From Pterois miles (Eukaryota > Chordata > Actinopteri > Perciformes > Scorpaenidae), in NCBI GenBank assembly GCA_947000775.1, contig CAMQGK010000318.1, positions 4,452,001 through 4,516,000 of the forward strand: DNA of 64,000 bases, in the 5' to 3' direction. Both the position numbers and the translations under genes were made by a program. Below the pieces are notes generated by a model. The model was not told the origin of the DNA. It did not search any database and was given only the letters and a program-made list of their open reading frames with translations. This document shows, piece after piece, positions 24,801 through 36,900 of the stretch. Position 1 is the stretch's first letter; every line of letters begins with the position of its first letter.

Positions 24801-27800
24801 GAAAAAAACGTAAGAAATCTCAGGAAGAGCAACAGAGGAGGGACAGCCTCCTCCACCATGAGCACCACTGAGCATCTCAACCCAGATTACTTCTGTTTTG
24901 CTTTCTGGACATTCTGGGGATTCAGACCTGAGAGACCAAGTGTTCAAAGCAATTTGATTATGAATGGGTATGGCGTAGAAGCTGTAAATGGACTTGCATT
25001 TATATAGTTCACTTCTAGTCTTAAACTCAAAATGATGTCACTGAATGTCAATATTCCCCTATTCATACACTGGTGGCCAAAGGTTACCATACCTGTCCTC
25101 AGTATCTAATCTAAATACTAATACACACCATGATGGCCTTCGGGAGCGATTTGGGGTTTGGCATCTTGTCCAAGGACACTTCAACCTGCAGACAGGGATC
25201 GAACCGCCAACCTTTAGATTGGTGGATGACCCACTCTATCTCCGCCCTGTAGAAGGGTATCGGCCTCCAGCCACCTTTCCAAGATTGCGGTAAGGTGAGC
25301 TGCCGAATGCAAAACAGTGGCAACGCCATTCATCTCGCTCAAAGGCTATATTATTTATCTCTATTATTTATCTTTACTTACCATAATAGCGCTAATTTAG
25401 GAGCAATGGACGCTGGCTGGCGGTTTGCACTCTGCAGCTCACGTTACCGCAGTAACGTCACCAGTATGTCAGAGAACTACGGTAGCCTTCAGTGATTGGT
25501 TTGTTCATTCTGGGCTACTGTGGCAACATGGCGGCCCAATGTGGTGGACTCTGTGAAGAGGACCCGCTCCCCATGTAGATATGAAGGGCTCATAAGCTAA
25601 CACAAAAAACTAATAACAGTTATGCATATTATATTACATTTCTGCTAATAGATCCCCCAAAATATTACACATTGGTCCTTTACTTTATTTTTTTTATAGG
25701 CCAACATTAACTGTTGGTCCATGACAGTACACAAACTCATGGTCAACAACATGAAAGCCAGAAGCCACATGACCACCCTGACTTTCTCCATCTTTATGCT
25801 ACTTCCTGCTTTGGCACTACATGTTGGCATTATATAAACTGGTCCAAAATCAGTGTAATTCAGTGATAATGGGGAATATGTAGACAGGTATACTCTCTGC
25901 CTGCCTTTGTCTGAAACACTATGAAAACAAAGTGAACCAATCTGTTAAGCAGAATACTAATCCTCCTCCCTCCATCCACCTGAATGTGTCAGACTGCTTC
26001 ATATAAACTGCACGTATAGTCTGGCAATTAAGAAAGCCAGGGATGGCTTACACTGCAATGTGATCAAGGCCCGAATGTCATTTCCAAATAAGTAATTACA
26101 TTTGGGAGGGCAGTTTTTTCACAGCATGTTAATAATTCTGCTTTTGCCTAAAGCCGAAGCACTGGATGTACCTTTCAAGTGAGAAGAAGCCAGGAATACC
26201 AACACTTACACTCCATCTCCTTCCCTCCACCCCTGATAAATGAAGGCAGTGTCAGGGGTGAAGACAAGCCTGATTGAAACTGATGATCAGTGCTTCTCAT
26301 CTGGAGTAGAATGAATACATGTACCTCTTCCATGCTCTCTACATGCAGCTGGTTATAAATGCCCCCACATGGTCTGGAGTAGCTGAGTCGACTCAAACAC
26401 ACATGATGTGAGACTGTTACTGATGGGCCTGCTGAAGAAGAATCAATATACTGTAGTCAATATTCAGTAGAGTGATATTCATGGCTGCAGAACCTCAGAG
26501 ATGCTTCTCTTCTTCCTCAGTATCAAACTGTGTGTGCCATTATCGGCCCACGGGCTCCTGGAGCTTTGCAGGGCGTGGCATGCCGACACTCCGGCCCCAT
26601 GGGTCAGCTCATGCTGCCACGACTGTGCCTCTGTCAGTCACTTGGCTGAGGTCCCACCCAACACAGTCAGACCTCCACAGCACTCTCTAACAGATGGCGT
26701 GTTGTCAAAGCCCTCAGAGACCTGAGTCAAACAAACTCTGCATTCCCCAGAGGTGAAGGCCCCAGGCAAGCCACCCAAACCTGTGATTACCTGCTGCAGT
26801 GGGTGTATGTGTGTGTGCGTGTGTGTAGGTGTAATGTGTAAACAGCGCCTCGTAAGTGTGGTGTTGACATTGCGTTGATTGCGAGTGAGGCCAGGCATGT
26901 TAATACAACACTAGAGTCAGCCTTCGTGGAGCTGATAAGGTCACTATGCACAGCACGCTGAACAACATTATTCTACAAAAATGTAATACGGTTAGAGACC
27001 CGAGAGCATAACAAAATGTGTGAATGGACCAAAACACGGTGCAAAGGTTGAATGACGCAAACGCACTCACTCGTAAACTCTGATGAAATGGTCAAACTAG
27101 GAAAAATGAAACAATATTCTGTCAAATATGAATCAATATCGTGTTACTGTAATGACAATTTCTCACCTCACATGTGTCCAGACACATCTTGTAGTTACTG
27201 TTTAGCTGTAAAATGAGAAAATTTGTGACCCAGCAGCCATGTTGAGATCAGCTGAGGAAATACTAAGCACCGCCCACCAGCCAGAGCACTCTCTTATTTT
27301 ATAGTTAAACAGTTCACTGCAAGATGTTTCCGAGCACATCTGAAGCATTGAAAACAGAGTCCAAGAGGAGGTGCAGAAAACTAGTTATCACTCAGAACAC
27401 TTTAATTACAATATGCTGAAAGGTTATTATGGATTTTTTGCCCAGTGATGTCAAACACATTCTGCCTACTGCAGGTTTAATAACATACAGGGCGAATCGT
27501 CCTCCTTGTCTTTTACTTCCTCCCTTTTATAGAGAAAAAAATGTATAAGGAAAAAGAATTATCTCTATGACACCCATGAGGATTCATCTCTAAAATATCA
27601 TCAAAAAACTTACACCGAGAGTCACTTTTAAAAGTCCCGTTGACCTCCCAAAGTAAACCTACTTTGGTCAAGTGAAATAGTGCTGAAGAAGTTAAGAAAA
27701 GGATGGGAAATTTTGAAACTGTTACATATATATGTTCAGGAGGCTGTTTATACACTTCTCAAGAGTATGTGCTGTAAAGGCATATTGCACTAAATATCAC

Positions 27801-28256
27801 AAACCTTCAGTACTGATGCTGGTTTGGTGACTACAGGCCACATTTGATATCAGGCCAGGGCTGACTTATCAAATTGCCCCTAATGAGACAATGTGAAATA
27901 TAGCAGGTAGTGTAATAATGTTTTATGCTATCGGTGCATTTAGTAGTGCTTTCATACTAAATACAATTTAACATTTAAAATTCACTTTATTGACGAAGCA
28001 AGACATTTGGAGTATTTGCATCTTTTTGTTGTGGTTTAAGCTGCAACACTGACAACTTGGCTGCGCTCAGTTAAAAGCTGCGAGTCGACTTTGGGACATT
28101 TAAAGAAAGAAACAGTCACTTCTCAGCACAGAAACACTTTCACACACATGCTAGAGTAGCCTGGTTCAGTAGGTTAAGTCACAGAAGGTAAAGGAAGACA
28201 CACTTACAGTGAACCAAAGAGAAAAAGTAAGCGAGGATGGAGAGAGCCCGAGTCAT
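18896..28256 (-). CDS. chrnb4: Neuronal nicotinic acetylcholine receptor subunit beta-4
   Basis: Structural beta subunit that pairs with alpha3 to form the ganglionic ACh-gated cation channel. Exons: 28256-28208, 24437-24292, 22340-22296, 22061-21952, 21537-20484, 19060-18896 (1569 nt, 522 residues). Exon phases and the 45- and 110-nt exons mirror chrna3. Signal peptide about 1-17 (MTRALSILAYFFSLVH); RYNPLIRP and QLISV in exon 2; NEREQIMTTNVWL in exon 3; Cys-loop Cys150-Cys164 (FPFDQQNC); no vicinal Cys pair, so a beta subunit; M1 from about 229; M2 MTLCISVLLALTVFLLLIS; M3 GKYLMFTMVLVTFSIITSVC; DDDQS at the exon 5/6 junction; M4 VDRMFLWIFVIVCVVG. ALPGRRTVNP and the SPSTHTMPSWVK loop start match beta4 rather than beta2. 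One glycosylation motif (NGS) is at 135. It lies 3.46 kb upstream of chrna3 on the same strand. All introns are GT-AG. Confidence 0.96.
19960..20180. repeat. Possible MITE fragment in chrnb4 intron 5
   Basis: 'gagtactccaccagtttagc' resembles the start of a common teleost MITE. Only one copy lies in this window, so the call rests on memory of the motif. Confidence 0.35.
20484..21537 (-). CDS. chrnb4: chrnb4 exon 5: Cys-loop, M1-M3, cytoplasmic loop
   Basis: Acceptor cttctcatag|C; donor cagagt|gtatgt. It begins ADGTYEVTVFTN and ends GDDDDQS, both as in vertebrate beta4. The cytoplasmic loop is about the usual beta4 size, unlike the enlarged loop of the neighbouring alpha3. Confidence 0.95.
22600..23080 (+). 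repeat. Dispersed element copy 1 (pair of 41270-41945), chrnb4 intron 2
   Basis: Long collinear similarity to 41340-41940: 'aataagacatttttaggc', 'atgaactgaaaacac', 'cacaaggtag', 'cataccctgctttat', 'gaggttgcc'. No coding capacity. The ends are not resolved. Confidence 0.75.
24640..24890 (+). repeat. Teleost interspersed repeat with (TCAAG)n start
   Basis: Begins with tandem caagt units, then 'ccaatttatttgtgtagc', 'atttgcctcagggggct', 'ggaaagggaaaaactt' and 'ggaagagcaacagagg', the order of a repeat I know from many fish genomes. Minus-strand fragments of the same family occur at about 54100-54180 and 56725-56770, and a piece at 41735-41800. Confidence 0.7.
25080..25290 (-). repeat. tRNA-related SINE, minus strand
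   Basis: Minus strand has an exact Pol III B box GGTTCGATCCC (25205-25195) and a degenerate A-box region nearer the 5' end (about 25234-25245). The body contains 'ccaaggacacttcaacctgc' on the plus strand. It differs from the other SINE families here. Confidence 0.65.
25310..25685. repeat. Probable MITE remnant, chrnb4 intron 1
   Basis: 'cattctgggctactgtggc' and terminal 'aatattacacattggtcct' are phrases typical of a fish MITE. The other terminus is not clear. Confidence 0.45.
27110..27310 (+). repeat. Dispersed repeat, 5'-part copy (same family as 51650-52070)
   Basis: 27118-27230 aligns by eye with 51705-51830: 'tgttactgtaa', 'ttctcacctca', 'tgtttagctgtaaaatgag', then the GCGGTG/CACCGC region. 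It carries the half of the element missing from the 1555-1770 copy. Confidence 0.6.
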
Positions 28257-28560
28257 TTTTTCGGCACCATCTGATCCGCAGGAGTTGCCGGTAATGATCC
28301 CTCAAAGCTGCGGTGTTCAGCGCTCCTCCTCTCGGACATGCCGACCCGAATCTACGCGATGACGGTTCGGACACTTGACCGGCAGTGTGCTGATGTCTGA
28401 AAAAGAAATTCACCGAATAGCAATATCTGTTGCTCCGTGGGGTTACTTTACAGTAATCCGCCCCAGAAGATGCACCGAGTGTCCTCTAGGGTCTCTAAAC
28501 GCGCAGCAGAGGCAGCAGCAGCACCCTGCCCTCCTGGCGCGCTGCTCTCTCCGTCCCCAG
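28257..28560 (-). promoter_or_regulatory. chrnb4 5' leader and presumed promoter
   Basis: Locally GC- and CpG-richer than its surroundings, directly upstream of the chrnb4 ATG. No TATA box at a convincing distance. TTCAGCGCT (28316-28324) and GGACATGCC (28334-28342) resemble the two halves of a REST/RE1 site with wide spacing; this is weak evidence. Confidence 0.5.
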
Positions 28561-28888
28561 CGGTCCTGCAGGTCCTGTACCCGGTCTGAGATCGGCTACT
28601 GTAAGTCTATAGTAGCAGCAGCTCCTTTACATGCTATGCTGTATGTACCACTGAGTGTTATATTCTGTATTTTGCTAAATGAAAGGGAAAAGGGGTTTAT
28701 TCACATGTACTTTTGCGCTTAGATTTGGTGAGGACACGCATGGATGTTAGTAAGCAGCCAGTGCACTCGGTGTGACCTGTTGTCCCCACACCCTAATAAC
28801 TGACTGTATGAATTCAGCATCTGACAGAAATGACACACAATTAAATGGAACCAGTTCTACTTTTGTGCCTTTTCCATTTCCTTTTTTT

Positions 28889-28943
28889 TGTGAATTTCTC
28901 CACTGTGGGACCAATAAAGGAATATCTTATCTTATCTTATCTT
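28889..28943 (+). repeat. LINE (L2/CR1-like) 3' tail
   Basis: 'gtgaatttctccactgtggg' plus 'accaataaagg' and (TCTTA)n. Confidence 0.7.
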
Positions 28944-30985
28944 TAGTGTGTTGTATAGTTTTTCCAGTAAAACATCTGCAAAGTTAGTAGTCCAAAGGGA
29001 CCTCCTCTCTCCCACAGAACCCCCACTGTTTCATATAATTGTCTTGAATCCATGTGGTCACATGTCAGCATATGGCTCCGCAGCTTTTGTCAAGCAGCAT
29101 CCTCAATGAGACAACCCAGACATCTGAGTACAGATGTTAATATACACATCTGGGCCTAATTCTCCCACCAGCAAATGTTTAGTTGACAATCCTGGTGACT
29201 TGCCACTATTTGCTGACTTCACACTTCTGCTCTGGCGAGCATGCCCAGGAGAGGACGATAAATAATTTTCTGGTCCTGGATGTGAGATTTAGTGAGGTGA
29301 GGAGAGGTCCAGTCAGACCAGGAGCACTGCAATCTTAGCGAGGCAGATTTACAGTGGCCACGCTGCTTAAAGCCTCATTATAATGGCCAGTAAAGGAAGT
29401 GTATCCGACAAGAAGAGCAGCCCCAAGGACTCATCTGGGGTTGTAAATTTCAAACCCAAAGACTTCTATTCTGGATGATTGGGACTAGATCAATGGGGGC
29501 TGATTAGGTTTTGACCCTCACATGTTTTTTTTTTTTATCAGGTTGAAGGCGACAGGACAATGGACTGTCCACTTGTTTACAAAATCGTATGTGTCAGATA
29601 TGTTTCTACAGATATCTTTTCATTATCACACATTCAAAGCAGCATTGTATTTTTAAGTCCAGATGCAGTCAGAAACAATTGGCTCTATAGAGAAGACTAA
29701 ACTATATTTACTACAAACTCGATATATTTCATTATTATATTTAGAGTATATGACATTGTTTTATATTGTTTTGTGTGTTCTGCCTACCTTGCAACGTGTT
29801 TGAGTTAGATGATGAACTGCAACTCAATGACAAAAATAAAAGCTGATGAAGGCATGAGGAGGATGTCTTATTTTCTACTGTATGGTACATGGATGAATAG
29901 CAAAGTCTGACTGGAAGCAAGTAAACACAGCAGGACACGATGTTTCCACTGTAAGGTCCATTCTCGATGTGTGTGCACTGGAGGTTTCTCGTTCCAACAG
30001 GATATCACATTTGCATGTTGGACCCTGATATGGTTCCCAACTATTTGTGATGCCTCTAAATTCTGCTTGTACACGCCTTAAACTCCAATATAAGATGAGC
30101 ACAGTAAAACTTTGAAGCTCAAACATCCAAGTGAAGCAACAAGAAGACAAACGCATTCATGAGTGGGGGAGACATTAAGGTATACGGTAAGGTAATTTTA
30201 GTACTCTAAGTCTGCCATGCTATGCTTTTCTAATTAGAGAGCAAGAACGTTTTTTGGACTCTGGATTAAAACCAAGGATCCAGTCACAAATAGGATCCCA
30301 CCTCTAACATCTCAATGGATTGATGGATAAATAATTAGTTACAGAAAGGGAGTTTGCAGATGGCCTGGTAACTTGAAATAGAGGTGGTTATTGAAGCTGC
30401 TCGGTATGCTGCATTAAGCAGCTCCCAGGTTTGAGTGTGTGTAAATGTCAAACAAGAAATGTGATCAGCTGTGCTTGGTCAAACATCCCAGGATGAATAA
30501 AGGTTAAAAGAAATGTGCTTAAATGTGATAATTAGATTGATGACAAGTGTGATGTAAACAGATTTTTGTGTTTCAATAACCTAATCCCAAGCTCTCCTCC
30601 CTGATAACGCCTTCTAAATGGTTGCATACTGTATATTCACACACATTACATTAGTGGTAAGCAGGTGCACAAACTATTCTAAGAGAATCAAGAGGGATGT
30701 TGGTGGATCTCTTTTATTAACCCCAGTAACGAGGCCCCGGGGAGCAACTCTCTTTGGCCTTTCTGAATCATGAAGTGCACGTTTTCCTTTTTCATCAGGA
30801 AAGTGCAACATTTATAAGGTTTAAGTGCCACTAAGTGAAAGCCCAGCCACAGAAAGGAAAGCTTAGCCGCCACACAGTAACAGAAATAACAGTTTAGTGG
30901 CTTTAATTCAAAAATATATTTGCCAGTTTCTGGTTGTTTTGGCTCGATGGATGGCAATGGTAGTCCATCTGTTGGTCAGTTGGTT
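28944..30985. other. Gene desert, first part
   Basis: No gene-like signal on either strand. Short open frames lack splice context. About 29160-29480 shows no repeat I recognise and may be conserved non-coding DNA. Confidence 0.45.
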
Positions 30986-31160
30986 CACTACTTTTGTCCA
31001 CACTGAAATATCCCAACAACCATTGGATGGATTGCAATGAAATTTGACAATCATGTCCCCTGAATGTGAATTGTAGTCAGTTTTGAGATTTTTACTCTTC
31101 ATCTAGCACCAGCATCAGGTCAAAGATCTAAGATAAACTAACACAGTGTACATGGTAAAC
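30986..31160 (+). repeat. Teleost dispersed repeat
   Basis: 'gaaatatcccaacaaccatt', 'ggatggattgcaatgaaatt' and 'catctagcaccagcatcagg' are typical of a fish repeat related to the one at 10050-10680. Confidence 0.6.
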
Positions 31161-33049
31161 AGTACACCTGCTATACACATTAGCACTTTCGCTGTGTGTT
31201 AGCATGCTGATAGCATTTAGCTCAAAAAGCGACTGTGCTTAAGTAGCCATCCGCTACCATTGCTCTTGACTATAAATTATTTAATTTATGCTTTTTAAAG
31301 ACAAATTTTATCTATCATATGCATAAAGCATTACAATATACCAGTACATACAAGACAGATACAGTGGAACTTTAAAGCCCCTTCCACTCAAAAGAGTGCT
31401 TTTCTTTTTGCAACACCTCTTGGATGTTTGACCTTCTCCTAAAGAATGATGTTGATCTGCTAACAGGGCAAATGCTCTCCTTTAACCTTTGAGGCATGTA
31501 TGTACGGGATGATTTTGCAACATCTCAACTAGTTTGGTAGCACATACACATAGGCTGGACTACTTCAATGTAGGAGACATCTACTGTGCAGAAACTATTT
31601 GCATATTCATATTGGTTTTTCCATGAGCTGCTGTAATTTTAAATGATGAGTGAACTTTTTTTGTGGAGAAACTTTATCAGACACAAAATGGTTACAGTGG
31701 TTGTACCTCAATCCAGATGCTGGACAACAGGTAGATGAAAAGGAGTTTTTGATTTTGCAGTTATGAAGAGTGGCCTCATTTTGCTCCATTGTCATTATGC
31801 CTTTACATTTCCTGCATTATTTTACCGTCTTGCAAGCTAAATTGTTAGTCTCCGTGGCTCCTAGACTCCGATAGTAATGTAAATATTGCCGTTGCTTTGC
31901 AGCGATTTTCTTCACGACTTAACCGCTCCAATGCAATGCATTGTTTACATTTGAGGGCGCCAATTATTCCAAGCAGAGTATATTTAATGCTTTCAATTAA
32001 CTTATCTCCCTGCAGATATTCACACAATTGGTGTAAGAAATGATGATCATATGAAATCATGATTATGGCAAAAACTAGAAAATACAGTAAGTCTCCTGTT
32101 TAAAAAAGTCTTTCCTGTCACTCTTGTATCCAGAGGCCTTCACTATAAGTGAAGCAGTGGAATGAAATTCAGCAATATATGCATTCAGCAACATGAAAAG
32201 TAGCCAATTGGAAGTTCAAGGGTCACAACATATATCATCTGAAGGATATGTTGTCCTGAAGTCTGGGCTAGAGTGCTTGCATGTCAACTGAGGCTCTGTT
32301 GTTTTGTTGTGGATGAGAAGTGTTATCAGTTTATACAGCCTTTTGCTCACGTCTCTAAATCATCTTAATCAAGTTCACTCTAGCAGGAAGCCTGTCTGGA
32401 TTCTCAGCGGACGCAATAAAAACAGGAAACAGCTCCGAAAATGATTTAGGATCCAAACGCATGTGGCAGACTGACAACCTCTCAGTGCTATACATTCAGT
32501 GGAGCTGAATAGAGTTTAGTTTAAAAACAATTTTTAAAAATCTGCTCCACATACAAAGACTCATTCTCTCTTTTTTTAAATGAATGATTGTATAGTGGTT
32601 GTTTGGCTTCTGTCTGTCTGAGCAGTTTTATAAACTCTGTGTCTCCTGGTTTGACAGCGGACACGGTTAATGCATGTGTGTGAGAGATCTGCCTACGTGT
32701 CAGGGAGGCGTGATGGAAGAGAAATGGCTAATCAGAGAATTGCTGTTGTTGCAGTACCATGTTGCACCACTGCAGTACCATCCTGTGAGGGATATACAGT
32801 ATATCAAGCAGGCAGTTCATTACCTGGAGTGCTTGGCTCCTGTACCAGAGCTGCAGTCTCATGTGAAGCTATCGATTGCCCACCACTCATTGCCTGCAGG
32901 TTGGTTCATGCAAGATATTTTAGTGGTTTTATGGCAATCTCAGGATACAACGGGGATTGTTTTTGTCTGCATTTGTGTGCATTGCATCACTCAAACACAT
33001 CAGGTTGTACATGTATGGCCACTTAAACTGTTCTGACTAACTGCAGTTT
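31161..33049. other. Gene desert, second part
   Basis: No gene recognised. Two overlapping open frames at about 32670-33036 are unlikely to be coding. Confidence 0.45.
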
Positions 33050-33655
33050 TGAAGTAAAGCACTTGGACTTTACTTATTTCCATGTAACGGTTCTTTGTAC
33101 TTGGGCTGCACAGTGTTGCAGTGGTTAGCACTGAGGGTCGCAGGTTCGAATCCGGCTTTTGGCCCTTGTGTGTGAAGTTTGCATGTTCTCCTTGTGTTAG
33201 GGTGAGTTTTCTCCGGGTTCTCTGGTTTCCTCCCACAGTCCAAAGACATGCAGGGTAATTGATGACTCTAAATTTCCCGTAGGTGTGAATGTAAGCATGA
33301 GTGGCTATCTGTCTCCATGTATCAGCCCTGTCCAGCGTGTACGCCGCCTTCGCCCAATGTCAGTTGGGATCAGCTCCAGCCCGTCCACGACCCCAAACAG
33401 GATAAGTGGTTGCAGATGGATGGATGGATTGTTCTTTGTACTCCACTACACTTTATAAGGAAATATTGTACTTAATACTCCACTACATTTTTGACAGGTA
33501 AAAATCCAGCTAAATTACAGATTGATTTTATAATACAAATACCAACAAAAATATGATGACCTTAGTGAGTAATTTTAATGAACAGGAGTAGAATGACAGT
33601 TACGTATCAGTGCATCAGTATTAACAGTCCAAAAATACAATATTTAATCATTTAC
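33050..33655. repeat. Remnant of the 'tactccactac' DNA element, host to a SINE
   Basis: 'gtactccactacactttata' and 'actccactacatttttgaca' resemble the element at 46140-46870. The SINE at 33102-33430 interrupts it. Confidence 0.55.
33102..33430 (+). mobile_element. tRNA-derived SINE with a 12-bp target-site duplication
   Basis: GTTCTTTGTACT occurs at 33090-33101 and again at 33431-33442, directly flanking the element. Inside are an exact B box GGTTCGAATCC (33143-33153), an A-box-like region (agtggttagcac) and a TGGA-repeat 3' end. Hence a Pol III SINE inserted by target-primed reverse transcription. The damaged copy at 15733 is its relative. Confidence 0.88.
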
Positions 33656-33849
33656 TTATTGAGGTCATTTTTTAAAATTTAATTTTAACATAACAAATAA
33701 ATATCTAATCTTTAACCATGTATTAATAGATATGCAGATACATTGTGAAACTGCTTCCACTGCTCGTCAGACATTAGAAAACAGTGCTTCAGCAGAGATC
33801 CAAATGTGGTGCTCTGAGCTTTAGCACACAAGGTTACCTAAATGGCATA

Positions 33850-33913
33850 GCTGTGAATTTCCCCACTGTGGGACTAATAAAGGAATATCTTATCTTATCT
33901 TATCTTATCTTAG
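33850..33913 (+). repeat. LINE (L2/CR1-like) 3' tail
   Basis: 'gaatttccccactgtgggac' and 'taataaagg' followed by (TCTTA)n. Confidence 0.7.
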
Positions 33914-36900
33914 CTGTATTTATTTTCAATAAAACATCTCTTCTAAGCTGATATCATATTGGAGAGCTCTGATTGTTTGAGGCCTGTTGCTGGCGCTGCT
34001 CATCAGTCGCCATTGCTGGCAGGTATCCAATGTCTAGCACTTCCACTTTGGCCTGAACTACTAATACACCATCCACAGACTCTGCAGAAATGCATCTCAC
34101 ACTGACCACAAAATGACTTATTGTTCATTGATTCATGTTCTTGCAAGGAAACCACTTTCATGGGCTGCTTTTTTTAAAGGCAGTGTGGTGGGACTTAAAA
34201 AAGGATGTGAGGTGAACCTTTGCTACATCCACACTACATTTGCAATATTTCTAGGGGATGGACAGTGTTATTGAGGAACATGCAGAAAAAAAGTAACAGA
34301 AATTAGACGGGAGCGCAAAAGAATGCTGGAAATAGTAATTGGCCAGAGAGAGGTTTTATCTCAGCAGTTCATATCTATTGCGTCAGGCTGAGCGGTAATG
34401 AATAGTCCCGGGAGAAGACAGATTAGGCGGTTCATTAATGTATTCAGCTTCTCAGTGATAGACAGGACGGCGAGACTGCTCCCAAGTGGTGTCCAATATG
34501 TCATACAGCAAGACTGAGGAAGAGAAATGGTCCTCTGTGACACCTGCAGATAGAGCCGGGTTTAATGTGACCTGCTGAATGTACTCTGCAGTACCATTCT
34601 TTACAGCTCAGAGAGGGGTATTAAACCACACCTGTCTTAAGGCAAGACACCACAAATCCTGAAGGGCTTCATTGGCTTGGGCCATCCCTGATTCCTTCCC
34701 CCCGAAGTCTGATTTAGAGGTGGCCTTCTACTAATGCCCACAGTCAAGGAGCTTGTCTGGTCGTTTTAGCCGTCAAAGCCTTCACCAGAGTGGACTGAAA
34801 GTTGAAAGGCTGGTTTACCAAATTGTGCGTTTCAGATTAGAAACAGACCAGGAACTGGTAGAAAGAGCAGTTATAACAAATGAAAGATTTTTAAATGGTG
34901 GTCTGGGGATGGAATAAATAAAAAAGGTCAAGGATGAAGAAACAGCGACAGGGTCATAACGCTCAATGTGCACACTAAAGTGACTGCATGTGTTTAAGAG
35001 CATTTGCACGTACATGAGTTTTTGTATGTGCAACCGTATTTTTGTCTGACTGCACTTGTGTCCCTGAATGTGTGTAATTTAAATGACAAAACGCCTCACC
35101 GGTCCTTCCCTGTTAACAGAACTGTGTAATTGATCCTATTTGTCACTGTGAGGTCTTTTACACAAGCACTATTTACTGACATGCATCCAAGTGATCATGG
35201 TCGGCTAGGATCAATTCTTTCTGCCCTAGATGAGATCTTAATGTGCTTAAGAACGTGTGTCTAGGAGCTCCTAGACAAGAGCCCGATCGAAGCAAAGCCA
35301 CACAAACTGTGTCTATCTGTAAATCTTTTCTTTCTGCTTCTTTGGCCACGAGGAAGGGTTAGATGTCGGTAACAAAATGAATGCTGGGAGAGACAGAAGG
35401 TAGCTAGATAGACAGATGGATAGATAGATAGATGGTGCTGCTAAAGAACCCAGGTCATCACAGCATAACCTCAGCTGTTTGAGGAACTGTGACTGCCTCA
35501 TAAAATCCAAATGATCTAAAATCCTCACCATCAGTGTCCATAGACATTGTGAAATCACGGCATCAGAAAATGTCATCTATAACATGAACATTTACTGAAT
35601 GGCTTAAACTCATGACAGAGACTGTGATATCATTGCCAGGGTAAATAACGTCCCATGCAAAACTAATTTTCTATAATAAAAACATAAAATGGCAAATCTT
35701 CCTGGTTTACATTAAAGCTGCATCTTAGGGAGGGTAAAGGGTACTAGTGGACGGGCAGTTCATCTGTGTGTATTCGTTGTATATCTGTATGCATGAATTA
35801 CTGGGGTGCCAGTTTGGTTCTTTCGTGGATGCCTTTTAAGTGGGGTGTGTGTTTTGTTGTTGTCTGCATTTTTGTATAATTGATATGAAAAATGTAATAA
35901 ATTTAAATGACAAAAAGGCACTTACTTTACCGCCGTGCTTGAAAGTATTTGTGATATATTATTCTGTTTTAGTATTTGCCTGTTAAAGACAGGCAGTACA
36001 AGAAGAATGTTAGTGAGTAGTAACAGATGTGGGTGAAATGCTGAATGATGGTGCAGATTCAAAATATTGATTGTTTCTCGACTTACGCACAAAGAATTGA
36101 CAAAAGTATTAAAAACCTCCACTCCAAATTGTAGGGGTAGTTTATGACCGTAAATATAGCCCGTTACCAATATCTGTGAGCAGTAAAGATTAAATTCTCC
36201 ATTAACAAGATAATAAAAACTTCTTTCAGTGTTGAAACAAAAACTGGAGGTTGTCAGTTAACTTTCTGGCATTTTGTCTAGTCAAAAAAATATATATTAT
36301 GCTATTCTTCAAAACTACGCCAAATGCCAGTGCATTGCAGTATTGCACTGCACGCAATCATGCTGTTTGTTTTGGAAATGAAATTTCCTCCGTCTGCCAT
36401 TGATTTTGCAACATGAAAAATCCTAATGGTACATTTGATTCTCTGAACGCATTTGTGTTGAACAGGAAGAGCAGGAGACATTGGTTCTGGCTGGACATAA
36501 ATATGATGGAGTAGGATGGACAGTGCAACTCTGGTGTTATTGGACCCTTGGAAGTTGAACTCCTCTCATGGGACTCATAGTAAAATCAGAGCTGTGCAAA
36601 TTCAATCAATGCCTATCAACGCTGGACATGGAAATGACCCGTCTGAGCCTGACCAGGAGTGTGAGATGGGTAATACACCACTATGAGATATGTGGGTGGT
36701 CCCAGTGGGAGGATGCATCCTTTAGGAGCACAAAATTTAATCCACCGTCGGACGAGGTGGAAACTCATTATCTATTAGTCCGTCATCGTTGCTAAAGAGC
36801 AAATGTGTGCTAGGTGCACTAGTGTTGAAGAAAATTCTTCAGGCTGCTATCACAAATTGCATTTTTGTGATAGCAACTTGGATCCATGTGAAACCACTGT

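Noticed and set aside
32670..33036. Two overlapping frames of 118 and 120 codons
   Set aside because: They overlap in different frames, have no recognisable domain and no exon signals.
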